Shown here piece after piece: positions 10,458 to 22,317 of a DNA stretch of 64,000 bases (positions are counted from its first letter, which is position 1; every line of letters starts with the position of its first letter). A model generated the notes under the pieces. The model had not been told where the DNA came from. It made no database searches and worked only from the letters and a program-made list of their open reading frames with translations. The DNA lies in contig BROE01000006.1 of assembly GCA_036571765.1 (NCBI GenBank), positions 13,840,509 to 13,904,508 on the forward strand, read 5' to 3'. The position numbers were made by a program, and so were the translations under genes. This DNA comes from Plecoglossus altivelis (taxonomy: Eukaryota; Chordata; Actinopteri; Osmeriformes; Plecoglossidae).

Positions 10458-11034
10458 NNNNNNNNNNNNNNNNNNNNNNNNNNNNNNNNNNNNNNNNNNN
10501 NNNNNNNNNNNNNNNNNNNNNNNNNNNNNNNNNNNNNNNNNNNNNNNNNNNNNNNNNNNNNNNNNNNNNNNNNNNNNNNNNNNNNNNNNNNNNNNNNNNN
10601 NNNNNNNNNNNNNNNNNNNNNNNNNNNNNNNNNNNNNNNNNNNNNNNNNNNNNNNNNNNNNNNNNNNNNNNNNNNNNNNNNNNNNNNNNNNNNNNNNNNN
10701 NNNNNNNNNNNNNNNNNNNNNNNNNNNNNNNNNNNNNNNNNNNNNNNNNNNNNNNNNNNNNNNNNNNNNNNNNNNNNNNNNNNNNNNNNNNNNNNNNNNN
10801 NNNNNNNNNNNNNNNNNNNNNNNNNNNNNNNNNNNNNNNNNNNNNNNNNNNNNNNNNNNNNNNNNNNNNNNNNNNNNNNNNNNNNNNNNNNNNNNNNNNN
10901 NNNNNNNNNNNNNNNNNNNNNNNNNNNNNNNNNNNNNNNNNNNNNNNNNNNNNNNNNNNNNNNNNNNNNNNNNNNNNNNNNNNNNNNNNNNNNNNNNNNN
11001 NNNNNNNNNNNNNNNNNNNNNNNNNNNNNNNNNN
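10458..11034. other. Assembly gap (577 N)
   Basis: Run of 577 N. Open frames through it are artefacts of treating N as coding. The right flank (from 11035) does not contain the 20-bp unit. Confidence 1.
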
Positions 11035-11321
11035 TCTGAAATCTAAGTAACTCGTACAGTGCTCCTTGTGGCGTGCGTGCGTGTGTCTGAGTGAACACCT
11101 AAATTAAATGCCTCTGGCCAGTAGATTTGGTTGCTGTGCCTGTAGCTGTTGCTCTGGTCCTCAAACTCAGCTGTCTCAGAAGTCCTTATATCAGGTCTCT
11201 GACAGTCAATCAAATTTGCACATTTACAAAGCCTTGATGCTGTCTGTTAGGTGGAATCGTACTGAAAACAGGTATCTGCTTTCAGTTTCACACAGAATTG
11301 TTGATCTTTCTGTCTCTTTTG

Positions 11322-11369
<48 letters not shown>

Positions 11370-11377
11370 GTCTCTCG

Positions 11378-11422
<45 letters not shown>

Positions 11423-11452
11423 ACTCACTCACTCACTCACTCACTCACTCAT
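11322..11452. repeat. (CT)n then (ACTC)n compound array
   Basis: About 100 bases of CT dinucleotides with GT interruptions, then eight or so ACTC tetranucleotides at 11420-11450. Confidence 0.95.
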
Positions 11453-12820
11453 AAGCTCACTCATCCATTCACACACCCAGACCATTAGTCTAAAGACTAG
11501 TGAACACAGGGGTACAAACAGATTCAAACTAAAACCGCAGAAGAATTTCACGAAGTTAGATGAGAGCATAACAGTGTGCATCAAAGAAAATGCCGGAGAG
11601 GAAAGAGAGAGGACGTGCAGGGGTGAGCTTAGTTGACAATCAGGAAATCACCCATGCTGTGGTTACTGAGCAGACTTGAAACAGGACTCAGAGAGTGTGC
11701 ATGTGCATGTGTGTGCATGTGTGTGCATGTGTGTGAGCGCTGTAGAATATTGTGTGTTGCAGAGCAGGGACATAGGACAGCTGCAGAGTAATTGCACTGT
11801 GGAAGATGAAGATAATTACCTTGAAGGGCAGGAGAAAGGAAGGAAGGAAGGAAGACAGACTTGCATTGTTTACAGTAATTAGCCACTTAGCCAATGAGAT
11901 GTGTGCACTGCACTTCTATTGTTTAAATCTCTGACAAATACTGGCTTTTGGTGGGTACATTGTGCCGCCTCTCTCCATCCTCGCTGCGAATCCATCTGAG
12001 ATCAGATAGCCGGCCTGCCAGACGACAGCCTTCTGTAGTCAGCCACAGAGAGGCGGTGGAGGTAGACCTGACCTTGCAGATCACTGATCTTTCTGGAGAT
12101 CTGTCCGCCGTTCAGTTGCGAGCACAGAAAGGACTGGGCGCGCAGATTCGGGGGCGACGATAACCTTTCGCGAACAGCATTTCAGCGCTTTGACAAAACC
12201 ATGTGCCACGTCTGGTGATTGGTGGGAAGGCGGAGGTCAACCGCAAGCAGAGCTGCTAATTTTGTTGCGCACTTGCGTCTCTCCGCTCTTCATCAGAAGT
12301 TGGCCTGAAGACTGGTTGAGGTTGACACGCACAATGTGACTGAGATGTGGACATTTCTTCAGCATTCAGAGGGCAAGAGAATGGAGCTTCGCGAGAGAAC
12401 CTTGAACGCAAACCAGCGCCGGTACAAAAGCACTGTGGGAGTGTTATCCAGGCGCTTCTTTTAATGGATTGCAGAGTGGCATCTGTCAGTGTACTGTTAC
12501 CCTCAGTACAACTGTGGGTAACAGGGTTACCACCTCGCTAATGATGTGGGAGCGTGAAAGCACAGGTCCATTAGAAGTATCTTAGGAGTTTGGGTTTGGT
12601 TTTAGATTTATATATATATACCTCCAGCTGCGAGTAGATGAAGAGCTTGTTCGGACCAATGTTGGGCAGAAATCTTGGAGTGGGACTCTGAAAGCCCAAA
12701 TGGAATCTTTTCTAGCCAATTAGAGTCCCAGAGCTTGCGTACAGTTGATCCCCATGGTAACACAGAAGGAAGGGCAAGGCACTCCACACGCTTCCAGACA
12801 CATGCACCCCTTCACACACG
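11453..12820. other. Unique sequence with minor repeats
   Basis: Mostly single-copy-looking. It contains a short (TGTGCATG)n-like array at 11697-11735, GGAA repeats at 11837-11852 and a short (TA)n at 12610-12620. CpG content rises modestly at 12115-12180. No gene recognised. Confidence 0.5.
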
Positions 12821-12843
12821 CACACACACACACACACACACAT
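12821..12843. repeat. (CA)n microsatellite
   Basis: Short CA array. Confidence 0.9.
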
Positions 12844-13094
12844 CCTTCGCTCATGCTCCGTCTCCCGCTCTCTTTTCATGTGGAAATAGGATGCATTGTG
12901 GCCCGCTGCTCCTGGAGAGGCTGGAGATGACAGGCTGGGTGCCTGGCGAGGGATTCTGTGAGGTAGAATGGGCTCTTCACAACCTGAAGGGTGTCTTGAG
13001 CGAGGGGAGAAGACCACGAGGATGGGGAGACAAGACTCACTCTCTTTCACCAGCTCCGCTGTTATATTTGGGGTTTAGTCCATGTGACCCCCCC

Positions 13095-13112
13095 AACACA
13101 CACACACACACA

Positions 13113-13147
<35 letters not shown>
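13095..13147. repeat. (CA)n microsatellite
   Basis: CA array interrupted once by CTCTCT. Confidence 0.95.
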
Positions 13148-13149
<2 letters not shown>

Positions 13150-13456
13150 CAACCACCATCATCTCCGACAAGGACTTTGTTTTCATTCTACCTTGTGATC
13201 GACACACAGGGATCGTAGAAATGTTATTTTGTTGGAAAGTAGGTAACCAAGAGACTGTTACATTAATTTACCAGTCCCTGTTACGTCTGGCTGTCTTGGA
13301 ACATGCTTTTTCAAAGGAAACAGGCATGTTTTCGCGTGCATTCTGTTTTGAAACCCAACGAACCCTATGAACCATCATACTTCTTGTGCACATTGAAAAA
13401 GAATCAAACGAGAACACGCCAGCTCCCATTTCTGCCTGTGCCACAGCAGGGTGAAG

Positions 13457-13457
<1 letters not shown>

Positions 13458-13492
<35 letters not shown>
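13458..13492. repeat. (GT)n microsatellite
   Basis: Uninterrupted GT array of about 17 copies. Confidence 0.95.
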
Positions 13493-13494
<2 letters not shown>

Positions 13495-14468
13495 AAGTCA
13501 TTGAAGGATCAAATATGCGGCCATGTCCTTTTAATACTTCAATTCAGCTCCAATGGTTCCCGAATTGGAACCAAGAACAATCATGGATGAAGGGATGGTG
13601 AGGGAGAGAGCAGCAGAGGAGGGGACAGGATGAAAGACAGAGATGGAGATATTGAACATAGAAAATAGGAGCTCTGCCATGCGAGAATAAAAGTACCAAA
13701 TTATGATTCAATAAATCAAACACACAATTATTTGTACAGCCCTTTATTACAAGCAATGGCATTGGGGGGCCTCATATACGCCCACAGAACTGTCAATCAG
13801 GTGGAGACAAGGAGACATTCCCGGGAAAATTAGTTGAGAAATATTGGAAGAAACCTTGTGTGGAGCAATTCAGCGAGCGGGCCCCCTCCTTTAGAGATGG
13901 TACAGCCCACAGGCCAAACATAATCATGCGTCACAAGCGGAAAACGAAACGTGCAAATGAATGTTGATTCACATATGTATCTTGAACATCCAGAGCGCTC
14001 ATTCTGTACCTCTGTGCGTGTCGGTATGGGGTTTAGAAAGAGTGTTTTGGTGCCCGGGGTCAGGTAAGAGTTTGGACAAAGAAAAGGAGGAGGGAGAGAA
14101 GCGAACACCACGTCACATGATGCATTTTTAGCCCACAGAATGATGGTAGTACAAGGAACTATGGCCAATGCCTGTTAAGGATACAAAGCAGAAGGAAGAA
14201 TACCTTGACGTCAAATTAATCTACTTTCCTACTCTATGTCTTTGACAAAATAGAAAGTATCTTTAAAATGGACAGATTGTTCACGTACTTCTTGTTAATG
14301 TTTGCACTTAGACTTTGCATGTGTACTGTTTTTGCTTGGGGACGGAAGGATGAAAGGAAGGAGGCAGTGTATTAGGGAGCATATTACTGGTCGGCAGAGA
14401 GATTCAAAAGCAGCTGCACTGCAGACAACATCATTAAGCTTGGGAGAGCTGACTGAGGGAGTGGGAGG
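13493..14468. other. Unique sequence, no gene seen
   Basis: Non-repetitive DNA of mixed composition with a GA-rich patch at 13587-13660. Neither strand shows a frame I can support as coding. Confidence 0.5.
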
Positions 14469-14469
14469 T

Positions 14470-14528
<59 letters not shown>
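14469..14528. repeat. (GT)n-(GA)n-(G)n compound array
   Basis: GT repeats pass into GA repeats and end in a run of about ten G. Confidence 0.95.
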
Positions 14529-15420
14529 TTCCGGTCCTCTCAGACCATTGGCTCTGAGGCTACTGGCCTAGGGCCCAGTTCTCAATTAGTGAGACTTTTG
14601 GATCAAGGTGTTCTGTAATGAGCCTGTGTTGATCCAGGATGGCGCAGCCAGGAACACAAACAGGATCTCCCTTCCCAGCATCCTCTAGTGTCCAGACTTT
14701 CCCACCTGACTGCATAAAATGACCAACAAGCACAGCTTTCTCTGAAGGGTCTCTTTGGGGGCCGGATCCATGTTTCAAATGATCAACATACGCAAACTTA
14801 GCTAAAGATATTGTTTTAAGATTTTGGACATTTCTTATGATGATTCATCATTGGCCTGTCTAGCTTGAAACGACTTTCCCAGCAACTGTTACAAAGTGTT
14901 TTACTTTTGCAGAGGGTTGGCTTGCCCACAGTCAGCATGTGCAAAGATAAGAATGTGATTGAAGCTAAATGATGTTATGTGTTCAGCGAAAACGAGCCAT
15001 TTCCTCCGCCCTCATCCCGCTGTATTTCCCACAATTCATCTGCGTGAGTCAGAAATTCCTAACGCACCAGAAAAGATTATCATGCAGCCTGACAGGCTGA
15101 TATAGAGATCCAATCCACCCCAACGATGACAATCAAGTCTTGTTCATCTGTGCATCAGAGGAAACCAAACCCTCCTGCTCTCCATTCTGATCTATGCTAA
15201 TGCTCTGGGTCCTCATTAGTCATAGGATCTGTGTTTCTCATTTCTGTCAGGCAGCTAAATGTTCATCCACTGAAGTGATTGGCAATACAGAAACGGCCTT
15301 AAAGTGGGATCTGATTTTCAATCCACTCTGAATAGTTAACAGTTCTCTCTTCACAGGAAAAAAAAAATCTTAACTTCCGTTTGTGAAACTGAACTTCACC
15401 GTCCCCCTCCCGGTCCCCCC
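14529..15420. other. Unique AT-rich sequence, regulatory-looking
   Basis: Long non-repetitive, AT-rich stretch with no coding signal. Local character (for example ATGATTCATCATTGG and CAATTCATCTGCGTGAGTCA) resembles vertebrate conserved non-coding DNA, but I cannot test conservation. Confidence 0.4.
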
Positions 15421-15870
15421 CTCCCCCTGTTCATTTCTGGTGCTTAAATTTGCAATCATAATAAAGAGAACAAGCTGTAATTATAGCAGGTCTGTCTGAG
15501 TGAGATACGAGACCGATCTCAAAGCTTGAATTATTCACAACTCGATTGAACAAATGCAATTTAAACAAAGGGCGAAAAGAGGGGCTGTGATATGTGGCCA
15601 AAATGACACATTACGCTCATTATTCTCATTTTCCTTTAAAACGTCGACTCTCCGAGGGGCTGGCGATTTCACGCCCAGGAGACTGAAAATGAGTTGGATG
15701 CAGACGGCATGTTTCAAAGATCCGGCATCAAAGGCCAGTAATGACACATTAAAGAGGTGAACCTGGTCGTTTGCTTGCTGGCCTTTGAAACACACAAAGC
15801 CCTAATCACACAAGGCACTTTCAACCCAGAGCAGGTGGGCAATTAACAGCAGTGACCCTTTCAAAATAAA
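15421..15870. promoter_or_regulatory. Candidate regulatory block with repeated 12-mer
   Basis: AT-rich, non-repetitive block. The 12-mer AATGACACATTA occurs exactly twice (15602-15613 and 15740-15751). CAAAGGCCAG (15729-15738) is the exact inverse of CTGGCCTTTG (15778-15787), and the right arm continues AAAC, complementary to GTTTCAAAG just upstream, giving an interrupted hairpin. Such internal structure in otherwise unique DNA suggests a functional non-coding element. An enhancer role is inferred, and an RNA structure is possible. Confidence 0.3.
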
Positions 15871-16881
15871 AATAAAGAATGAAATAACAGCCCATTGGCC
15901 ACGGTGCTTGGACTCGGGGTCCTGGGGGTGGGGGGAGTCCTAATGGAACAAGAACAAAGTGCATCGTGTCAGTTAAAGATGAATCAGACCTGTGTCCAAC
16001 ACTACTGGAACATGAATAATCTCAAGTCTCTACTTCACCGGCAAGTTCTGAGACTCATAGAATATCCAATTCCAGCCAGTCCAAAATGTCCTTCTGCTGC
16101 AGTCGGGCTTGGTTAGTTCCAATATTGCAGTGATATGTGCAATTCCATTTCCAAATGAATCGCTCCTGCCCCAGCCCCTCTGCCCCAGCCCCATCTCAGG
16201 AAGATGTTTGCTGAGATTGAAGCAACGGGAATGAAAGATGGAAGAGCGCCAAAGAACCATGAGTCATGTTCCATCCTGGAAGTTTGAAAACAAACTTGCT
16301 GCAATGACAAAAAGTGCCGAAAACTTAAACGAGCCCTGAACAATAGAAACAAGATGTTTTTGTATTTATTTTATCAAAGAGCGATTTGGGGTTTTTTGTT
16401 CGGTGATTCTACACGGCTGGCTTGCAAAGATGTTGTTGCGACCCCGGATATTGCCAACTTGGTGTGTGTTGTTAGAGCACAACTGAGGATGCAACATTGA
16501 GCATTAAATCATACAGACAGAAACATGATTGATTCCACTTCCAGTAGCGGTGATGGGGAAAAACACATTACAATATCAAGCACACTACAAATCTTAATTC
16601 AAAGTCGAAAAATTCTCCCCGTAAATAGGCATTTGATTCCATTTTCAAGAGAAAAGAAAAGTTTCCGACTTTCTCTTGTTGTTTTGCAGAGGTGGTAATC
16701 TCCTGGTGCTGCAAGCCCCTAGGGCCTATAGTGGTGGCTGTGTTTGAGATTCTAGAGGTGTGATGTCTGAAGGTGTCCGGCGACCCGACTCAGTGGTGTG
16801 TCAGTGGCTCCGATCCGGCTTGTCAGACATGTTCTGCCCTCAAACCATCACTCCCCGCGCCCCTGAGACTTCCACACCAAG
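15871..16881. other. Unique sequence, no gene seen
   Basis: Single-copy-looking DNA. A small CCCCAGCCCCATC/CCTGCCCCAGCC duplication lies at 16169-16195. No gene or RNA recognised. Confidence 0.5.
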
Positions 16882-16882
16882 G

Positions 16883-16961
<79 letters not shown>

Positions 16962-16963
16962 CC
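16882..16963. repeat. (CTGC)n tetranucleotide array
   Basis: About 20 uninterrupted copies of a CTGC/GCCT unit. Frames across it read Leu-Pro-Ala-Cys on one strand and Gly-Arg-Gln-Ala on the other. Confidence 0.97.
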
Positions 16964-17138
16964 ACTCCCCATCTCCATTTCTATTCGCTTCTCTCCATCT
17001 ACAGGAAGGCACATCACAGCCACTATCGTTTCCTCCCCCATCTTTCTCTTTTTTTCTTTCTCCCTTTTTCTGTCTATCTGTCCCTCTCTGTTTCTGTTTC
17101 TATCTGTCTGTCTGTCTTCCTCTCTCTCTGGTTACCAG

Positions 17139-17512
17139 GGTTAGAGTTAAGGTCACTGACGATGTACCTGGCACCTGAACCTTCTGTCCTTTCCTGGAAC
17201 GTTCCGTCCATGTCTTTGATCACTTCAACTTCAAGGCTCACACTCCTGCACTTCCCAATCACGCGGCCAATCAGATGCGTAGTTCCAGCGGAAAACAGGA
17301 AATTAGAAAATTGAGGAACGACACGCTTGATTGGCTCACATCACTCCGTGTCATTATCAGTGGTGAAGAAGCCATCAAAATGGAGATTGGCCAACCCTTC
17401 CTCCTCCTCGACCCCGTCACCCACTCGGTGGTGGAGCTCGGCTCCGCACGCATCAGAGGCACAGCTGGAGTCCTGCGCCCGCTCGCCCCTGTTCTACATC
17501 AACCCTTTACAG
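17139..17512. other. Exon-like, strand-ambiguous segment
   Basis: A pyrimidine tract ending TTACCAG at 17138 and a CAG|GTGAGG at 17512 look like acceptor and donor sites on the plus strand, but every plus frame between them has a stop (frame with TGA at 17176, another with TGA at 17312). Two segments nevertheless read like protein. On the plus strand, 17349-17470 includes ISGEEAIKMEIGQPF. On the minus strand, 17165-17240 includes EVEVIKDMDGTFQER. The two lie on opposite strands, so at least one is chance. I do not recognise a family. It could be a decayed exon or simply GC-balanced unique DNA. Confidence 0.2.
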
Positions 17513-19103
17513 GTGAGGAAGGGCACGTTGAATCGACTGAAGGGCACGACTTCTCCGTTTTTCCCCCCACCTCAGAAGAGGAACTCAGGGAGAGATGCTG
17601 TGAGCTGAATGCCTGAATGCCAGTGTCTTGTAGTTCAACTGCAATTTATCACTTTGCGAAAGCCGGTGAATCCTCTCGCAACTGCATGCTGCCAGCTGGA
17701 AGACTCTTGTCTGTCAAATCCGACTTTAACCAGCCCCTACTGCACAGGGAAATACTTCACGAGATTGTTCATTCTTTCTTTCATTTACCTTGTGCCGTAG
17801 TACGAAGCAGAATCCCCATTTCTGTGTCAACTCTGCCCCTTTCATTGAAAGGCACTGAGAAGATATTAAAGATGAAGAGAGAAATCATCTTCCATGGCAT
17901 GAAGAGGACTTGTTACGTCTATATATCATAATGGGCTGGTGGGCTAACCACTTTCTCTGTCTCGTTCTCACAATAGTGCATAACTATTGACTGTGTGATG
18001 TAATTAAGACTTTAAAGAACAGTCAAGCAGTTACCTGGGTAATGGGCTGTGTAGTCTTTGAGCTCATCCTTTCCCATGCTCACTAAGGCAAGCACAGAAA
18101 TACAGGCGGTGAGAGAAACTGAGAGAGACAGGGTAGGAGGGAGGGACGGAGGAGAGTGGGCAGGGAGAGGGAGATTAGTTCCAAATAATCCTGGCACATG
18201 AATGAATCAAATGTAAAGGGAGAAAGATGGAAAAGAGAGCGAGCGAAAGAAAGGGCGAGAGACTTAGAGCCCGCTGGTCAGTAGAGAGCCGAGGGGACAA
18301 GCAAGGTCAAGCTGAAGACAGCTTGCAGAGTGGGTTTGTGGACGCTACGGGGATGCTCATCACCTCTCTCACCTGCTTCCTGTTCCTGTCAACCGAGCAT
18401 GATGGGTAAAAACAGGACGCCACGCTCAATGGGAGCGTAGCCTTTTTGCAACGCTCCATATTCAGTGACCCACGGGGGGGCCGGGAGGAAAGGTAACACC
18501 CCCCCACCTCCAATGACTCCTGAAAGACAAGCCGTGCCGGCGTTGCCCTGACAACAGACCTAGACCCTCCCATACCCCCCCTCTCTCTCCCAGGGTGTGG
18601 GGTCAGGGTTGACCGAGTCCCATGTCTGTTTGTCTTTCTGCTCCGGTGAGGGATGCTGGGAGATTGAGCTGCAGAACGACCCCTTCTGCCCCTCCAGCAA
18701 AGGGGAGGGGGGGGGGGAATGGTGACACTCAAAGGGGGGCTGGCAGAAGGGGCGATTGGGGGGGCTGAGTTCTAACAAGGTTTTGGGCGATTGAAATAGA
18801 GAGCGTGGGGTTAAAACGATCTAATTTCAAATGACTGAGAGCAGAAATGACAAGAGTTAAATGCATGTCAGCTGTACATGTAGGACAGGCTCTTTGGAAA
18901 GAATGGACCCTCGACAGCGTGGCGTGTTTGCCCATCTACGGGTGAAAAGCTCTGTCATGTGTTCTGTTGACGAGTGCTTTGTCAAGTTACATCGTGAAAC
19001 GCTCATTATCAATCACCTGCAGGGGGGAAAAATATTTTGTTATGGTGTCAGGGGAAGAATCTGAGCACATTACTGTTGTGTAGATGCATGCTTTTTGACA
19101 CAC
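17513..19103. other. Unique sequence with GA and G patches
   Basis: Mostly single-copy-looking. GA-rich at 18100-18290, with G or C runs at 18474-18482 and 18709-18717. No gene supported on either strand. Confidence 0.5.
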
Positions 19104-19276
19104 TTTTCTTTCTTTTTCTCTCTCTCTCTCTATCTTCACTCTCATCCTCTCTCTCTCTCTATAATAGATATAATATCAATTTACATTATACTCATCCTAT
19201 TAGTCTCATGTCTCTCTCACTTTACATTTCTCATCCTCACTCTGTCTCTCTTGCTATTTCACACACACACACACAT
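19104..19276. repeat. CT-rich tract with short (CA)n
   Basis: Imperfect CT arrays broken by AT-rich ATAATAGATATAAT-type sequence, then CA repeats at 19261-19275. Confidence 0.85.
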
Positions 19277-19628
19277 TAACATAGACTTGACACTGCAGTC
19301 TGTCAGTTATTATATGATTAGTGCCAGTCAAGTGACATGTGCCAGTGCTTGAGTGGAGGGCATGGATGTTGGGTTGCAGTTGGTTGAAAGAGTATCATAG
19401 GGTAGAGTAGCAGCAGGCTCCTCCTCCCAGATGTAGAGCTGCAGCTGGACAGGCGTTATGGAGCCAGGCCCCTGATGCCCTCCCTTTAGAGACACAGAGC
19501 ACAGACTTCTGGAACTAATATGTCTAGCCCCATGTGCTCTCAAGATAGACTTGAAGTGCATTACTCACAGTAAGCACAACACACAGGCACATTTGTTTTT
19601 GCGCTTGTCTACGGGTATACTGCATGAT
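19277..19628. other. Unique spacer, no gene seen
   Basis: About 350 bases of single-copy-looking DNA between the CT/CA tract and the 31-bp minisatellite. No signal recognised. Confidence 0.5.
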
Positions 19629-20492
19629 GACAGCAGAAGTGAGCTAGTCCTGTGTTAGCGACTGCAGAGGTGAGCTAGTCCTGTGTTAGCGACTGCAGAG
19701 ATGAGCTAGTCCTGTGTTAGTAACTACAGAGGTCAGCTAGTCCTGTGTTAGCGACTGCATAGGTGAGCTAGTCCTGTGTTAACGACAGCACAGGTGAGCT
19801 AGTCCTGTGTTAACGACAGCAGAGGTGGGCTAGTGCTGTGTTCATGACTGCAGAGGTGAGCTAGTCCTGTGTTAACGACAGCACAGGTGAGCTAGTCCTG
19901 TGTTAACGACTACAGAGGTGAGCTAGTGCTGTGTTCATGACTGCAGAGGTGAGCTAGTCCTGTGTTAACAACTGCAGAGGTGGGCTAGTGCTGTGTTCAT
20001 GACTGCAGAGGTGAGCTAGTCCTGTGTTAACAACTGCAGAGGTGAGCTAGTGCTGTGTTCATGACTGCAGAGGTGAGCTAGTCCTGTGTTAACGACTGCA
20101 GAGTGAGCTAGTGCTGTGTTCATGACTGCAGAGGTGAGCTAGTCCTGTGTTAACGACTGCAGAGGTGGGCTAGTGCTGTGTTCATGACTGCAGAGTTGGG
20201 CTAGTCCTGTGTTAACGACTGCAGAGGTGAGCTAGTCCTGTGTTCATGACTGCAGAGGTGAGCTAGTCCTGTGTTAACGACTACAGAGGTGAGCTAGTCC
20301 TGTGTTAGCGACTGCAGAGGTGAGCTAGTCCTGTGTTAACGACTGCACAGGTGAGCTAGTCCTGTGTTAGCGACTACAGAGGTGGGCTAGTCCTGTGTTA
20401 ACGACTGCAGAGGTGAGCTAGTCCTGTGTTAACGACTGCAGAGGTGAGCTAGTCCTGTGTTAACGACTACAGAGGTGAGCTAGGCCTGTGTA
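19629..20492. repeat. 31-bp minisatellite with dimeric higher-order structure
   Basis: About 28 tandem copies of a 31-bp unit containing GAGGTGAGCTAG followed by TCCTGTGTTAACGACTGCA. Two unit types occur: type A (TCCTGTGTTAACGAC or TTAGCGAC) and type B (TGCTGTGTTCATGAC). From about 19830 to 20210 they alternate A-B-A-B, giving a 62-bp higher-order repeat, while both ends are nearly all type A. One copy near 20103 has lost a GG. A typical fast-evolving vertebrate minisatellite. Confidence 0.95.
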
Positions 20493-20559
20493 GTTCAATA
20501 TACTCATCAATCCTTCACACTCGTCTCTTTATCTACTGCTGGAATAAAGGAATGACTGG

Positions 20560-20690
20560 CAGGACAGTGAGAGAGAGAATGAGAGACTGAGACAGAGCGA
20601 AGGGGAAGAGAGAGATAGAAACACACAGAGAGAGAGAGAGAGAGAGAAGGATAAAAAGGGAGAGAGGCAGGGAGAGAGAGAGCTGCAGAT
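20560..20690. repeat. GA-rich array
   Basis: GAGAGA repeats with ACACAG and GATAAAAAGG interruptions. The purest run is about 20623-20647. Confidence 0.85.
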
Positions 20691-21890
20691 AGGCTAAGGT
20701 GGGACTACCTGTCTCGTGCTTGATTAGAATGGATGAAGTCTATTGTTGACTGCTGCTGTCTCTGGCTTTGTTTCAGCGCTGCACTGATGACATCTACGCC
20801 GGCTAATTTAAACAAAGACGCCCAATTTGGATCTAATTGTTTTCTTAAAGAGCTATTTGGCTCGTAGCAGTGAGTAATGTCGCCGACTGTCTTTGTCTAT
20901 CCTGCTGCTTCTCTCATTGAGCATAACTTGACCTTTTCACTAAACTAAGATTCTGGTTGAGAGCCAATCCCGCCGAATCCATCGTGGTTTCAATGTTCGT
21001 TTGGCAGGAAAGGTGTGCCTGAGTCTGCTGAGGTGCAGGGGAAATCACAGTCTGTCTGGTGCCGTGCGCGTGTGCTCTGAGCAGTCCCAGCAACAGATAC
21101 ATATTATCACTTGGGCGTGACTGATCAATTGAAACGGGGTGGAGGGGGGTAGGGGTTGCTGGGGTGACCCCGGGGCTGGTTAAGTCTCCAGGGTGGGATG
21201 GGGGGATAGGGGGGAGTGGTTAGAGATTATGGACCCTAATAGATTGACGGATCTTTATAAGGGATGAAATGGAATTAGCCATTGATTGGGAGCAAGCCGG
21301 TCTGTGGCTGGACAAGGATTAGTGTGGTGGTCTTCACTGATGATGTTACAGTGGTTCTCCCTATGAACCCTCCTCCTTGACCCCCCCTCCTTCTCAGTCA
21401 GAGAGCCTACACAGGGTTAACTGGATAATCGATGAGCAGTGGGGCTTTTGGAACTTGTATTTGTGTGGCATTGAGCTTCACCTACTTAGCCGTCCGCAAA
21501 GGTGTCGCATGCTTTCTATAAGCATGTGTACTGTTCAAATGTTCCATGGCAATGGCGTATCTCGACATATGACTGTTTTGACCGACATAATATCAAAAGT
21601 AGCCCGGTTTAAAGTGCATGTAAATGCAGTAAATAAACATCAAATTGTGTATTGCTACATAGGGGGTGCATGTGGAGGAGGTTAACCTGTCGGGGGGTGG
21701 CGTGTTGATGGCAGCAGTAGAGTAGCGGGAGCCCTCACCTGACCAGGAAGTGTTCCGTTCTGTTCGTCCTGCTGTGGGCCTGCCTTGGTGCTGTCACTCA
21801 CACTCATGTTCATGCCTGGCTCCAGGCACTCAGGCAGCTGTTAATATGCACCTGGCCTGAGGCGCTCTCCACACCTCACACAGGCACACA
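20691..21890. other. Unique sequence, possibly regulatory in part
   Basis: Non-repetitive. The segment 20760-20890 is AT-rich with GGCTAATTTAAACAAAG and GGATCTAATTGTTTTC, and 21237-21310 includes TTTATAAGGGATGAAATGG; both have the feel of conserved non-coding DNA. G-rich patches at 21138-21215. No gene recognised. Confidence 0.4.
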
Positions 21891-21949
21891 CACGTGCACG
21901 TGCACGCACGTGCATGTGCACGCACGTGCATGTGCACACACGTGCACCC
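21891..21949. repeat. 16-bp ACGTGCATGTGCACGC array
   Basis: Three and a half copies of a 16-bp alternating purine-pyrimidine unit (ACGTGCAYGTGCACGC). It contains repeated CACGTG-like and GTGCAC palindromes and can in principle form Z-DNA or cruciforms. Confidence 0.9.
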
Positions 21950-22317
21950 TCGCATGGCATCCCGTCCTGCCGACACCTATTCGAGACACTAAACCACAAC
22001 TGGATCCAAGGAATTAAGAGTGTCCAGATGAAGGGATGAAGGAGGGGTGGTTTAGTTCTGTCTGGAAACATGGTGAGGGTTTAGTTCATGCCATTGCACC
22101 ATACTGTGCCCTGGCCCCTTCTTACCATGCTCAGTCTGACCTAGTTTTAGCACTTACACACACACACACAGGAACATTCACATACACACACGTGCGCACG
22201 CCAGGCCACACACACACACACACATGCTCAGAGACCCACATTTACACACCCGCCAAAAGGAAAATATCCACTGAGAGCTCTTGTCTTTCAGGAACAGCCA
22301 CTGTGCGACACACATGG
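21950..22317. other. Unique sequence with short CA arrays
   Basis: CA arrays at 22157-22171, 22182-22192 and 22207-22223; otherwise single-copy-looking with no gene. Confidence 0.6.

Noticed and set aside
10242..11098. Long open frames of 215-265 codons
   Set aside because: Most of their length is the N gap, so the frames are not real.
19629..20492. CRISPR-like regular repeats
   Set aside because: Units are contiguous 31-bp tandem copies with no unique spacers, in vertebrate DNA; it is a minisatellite.
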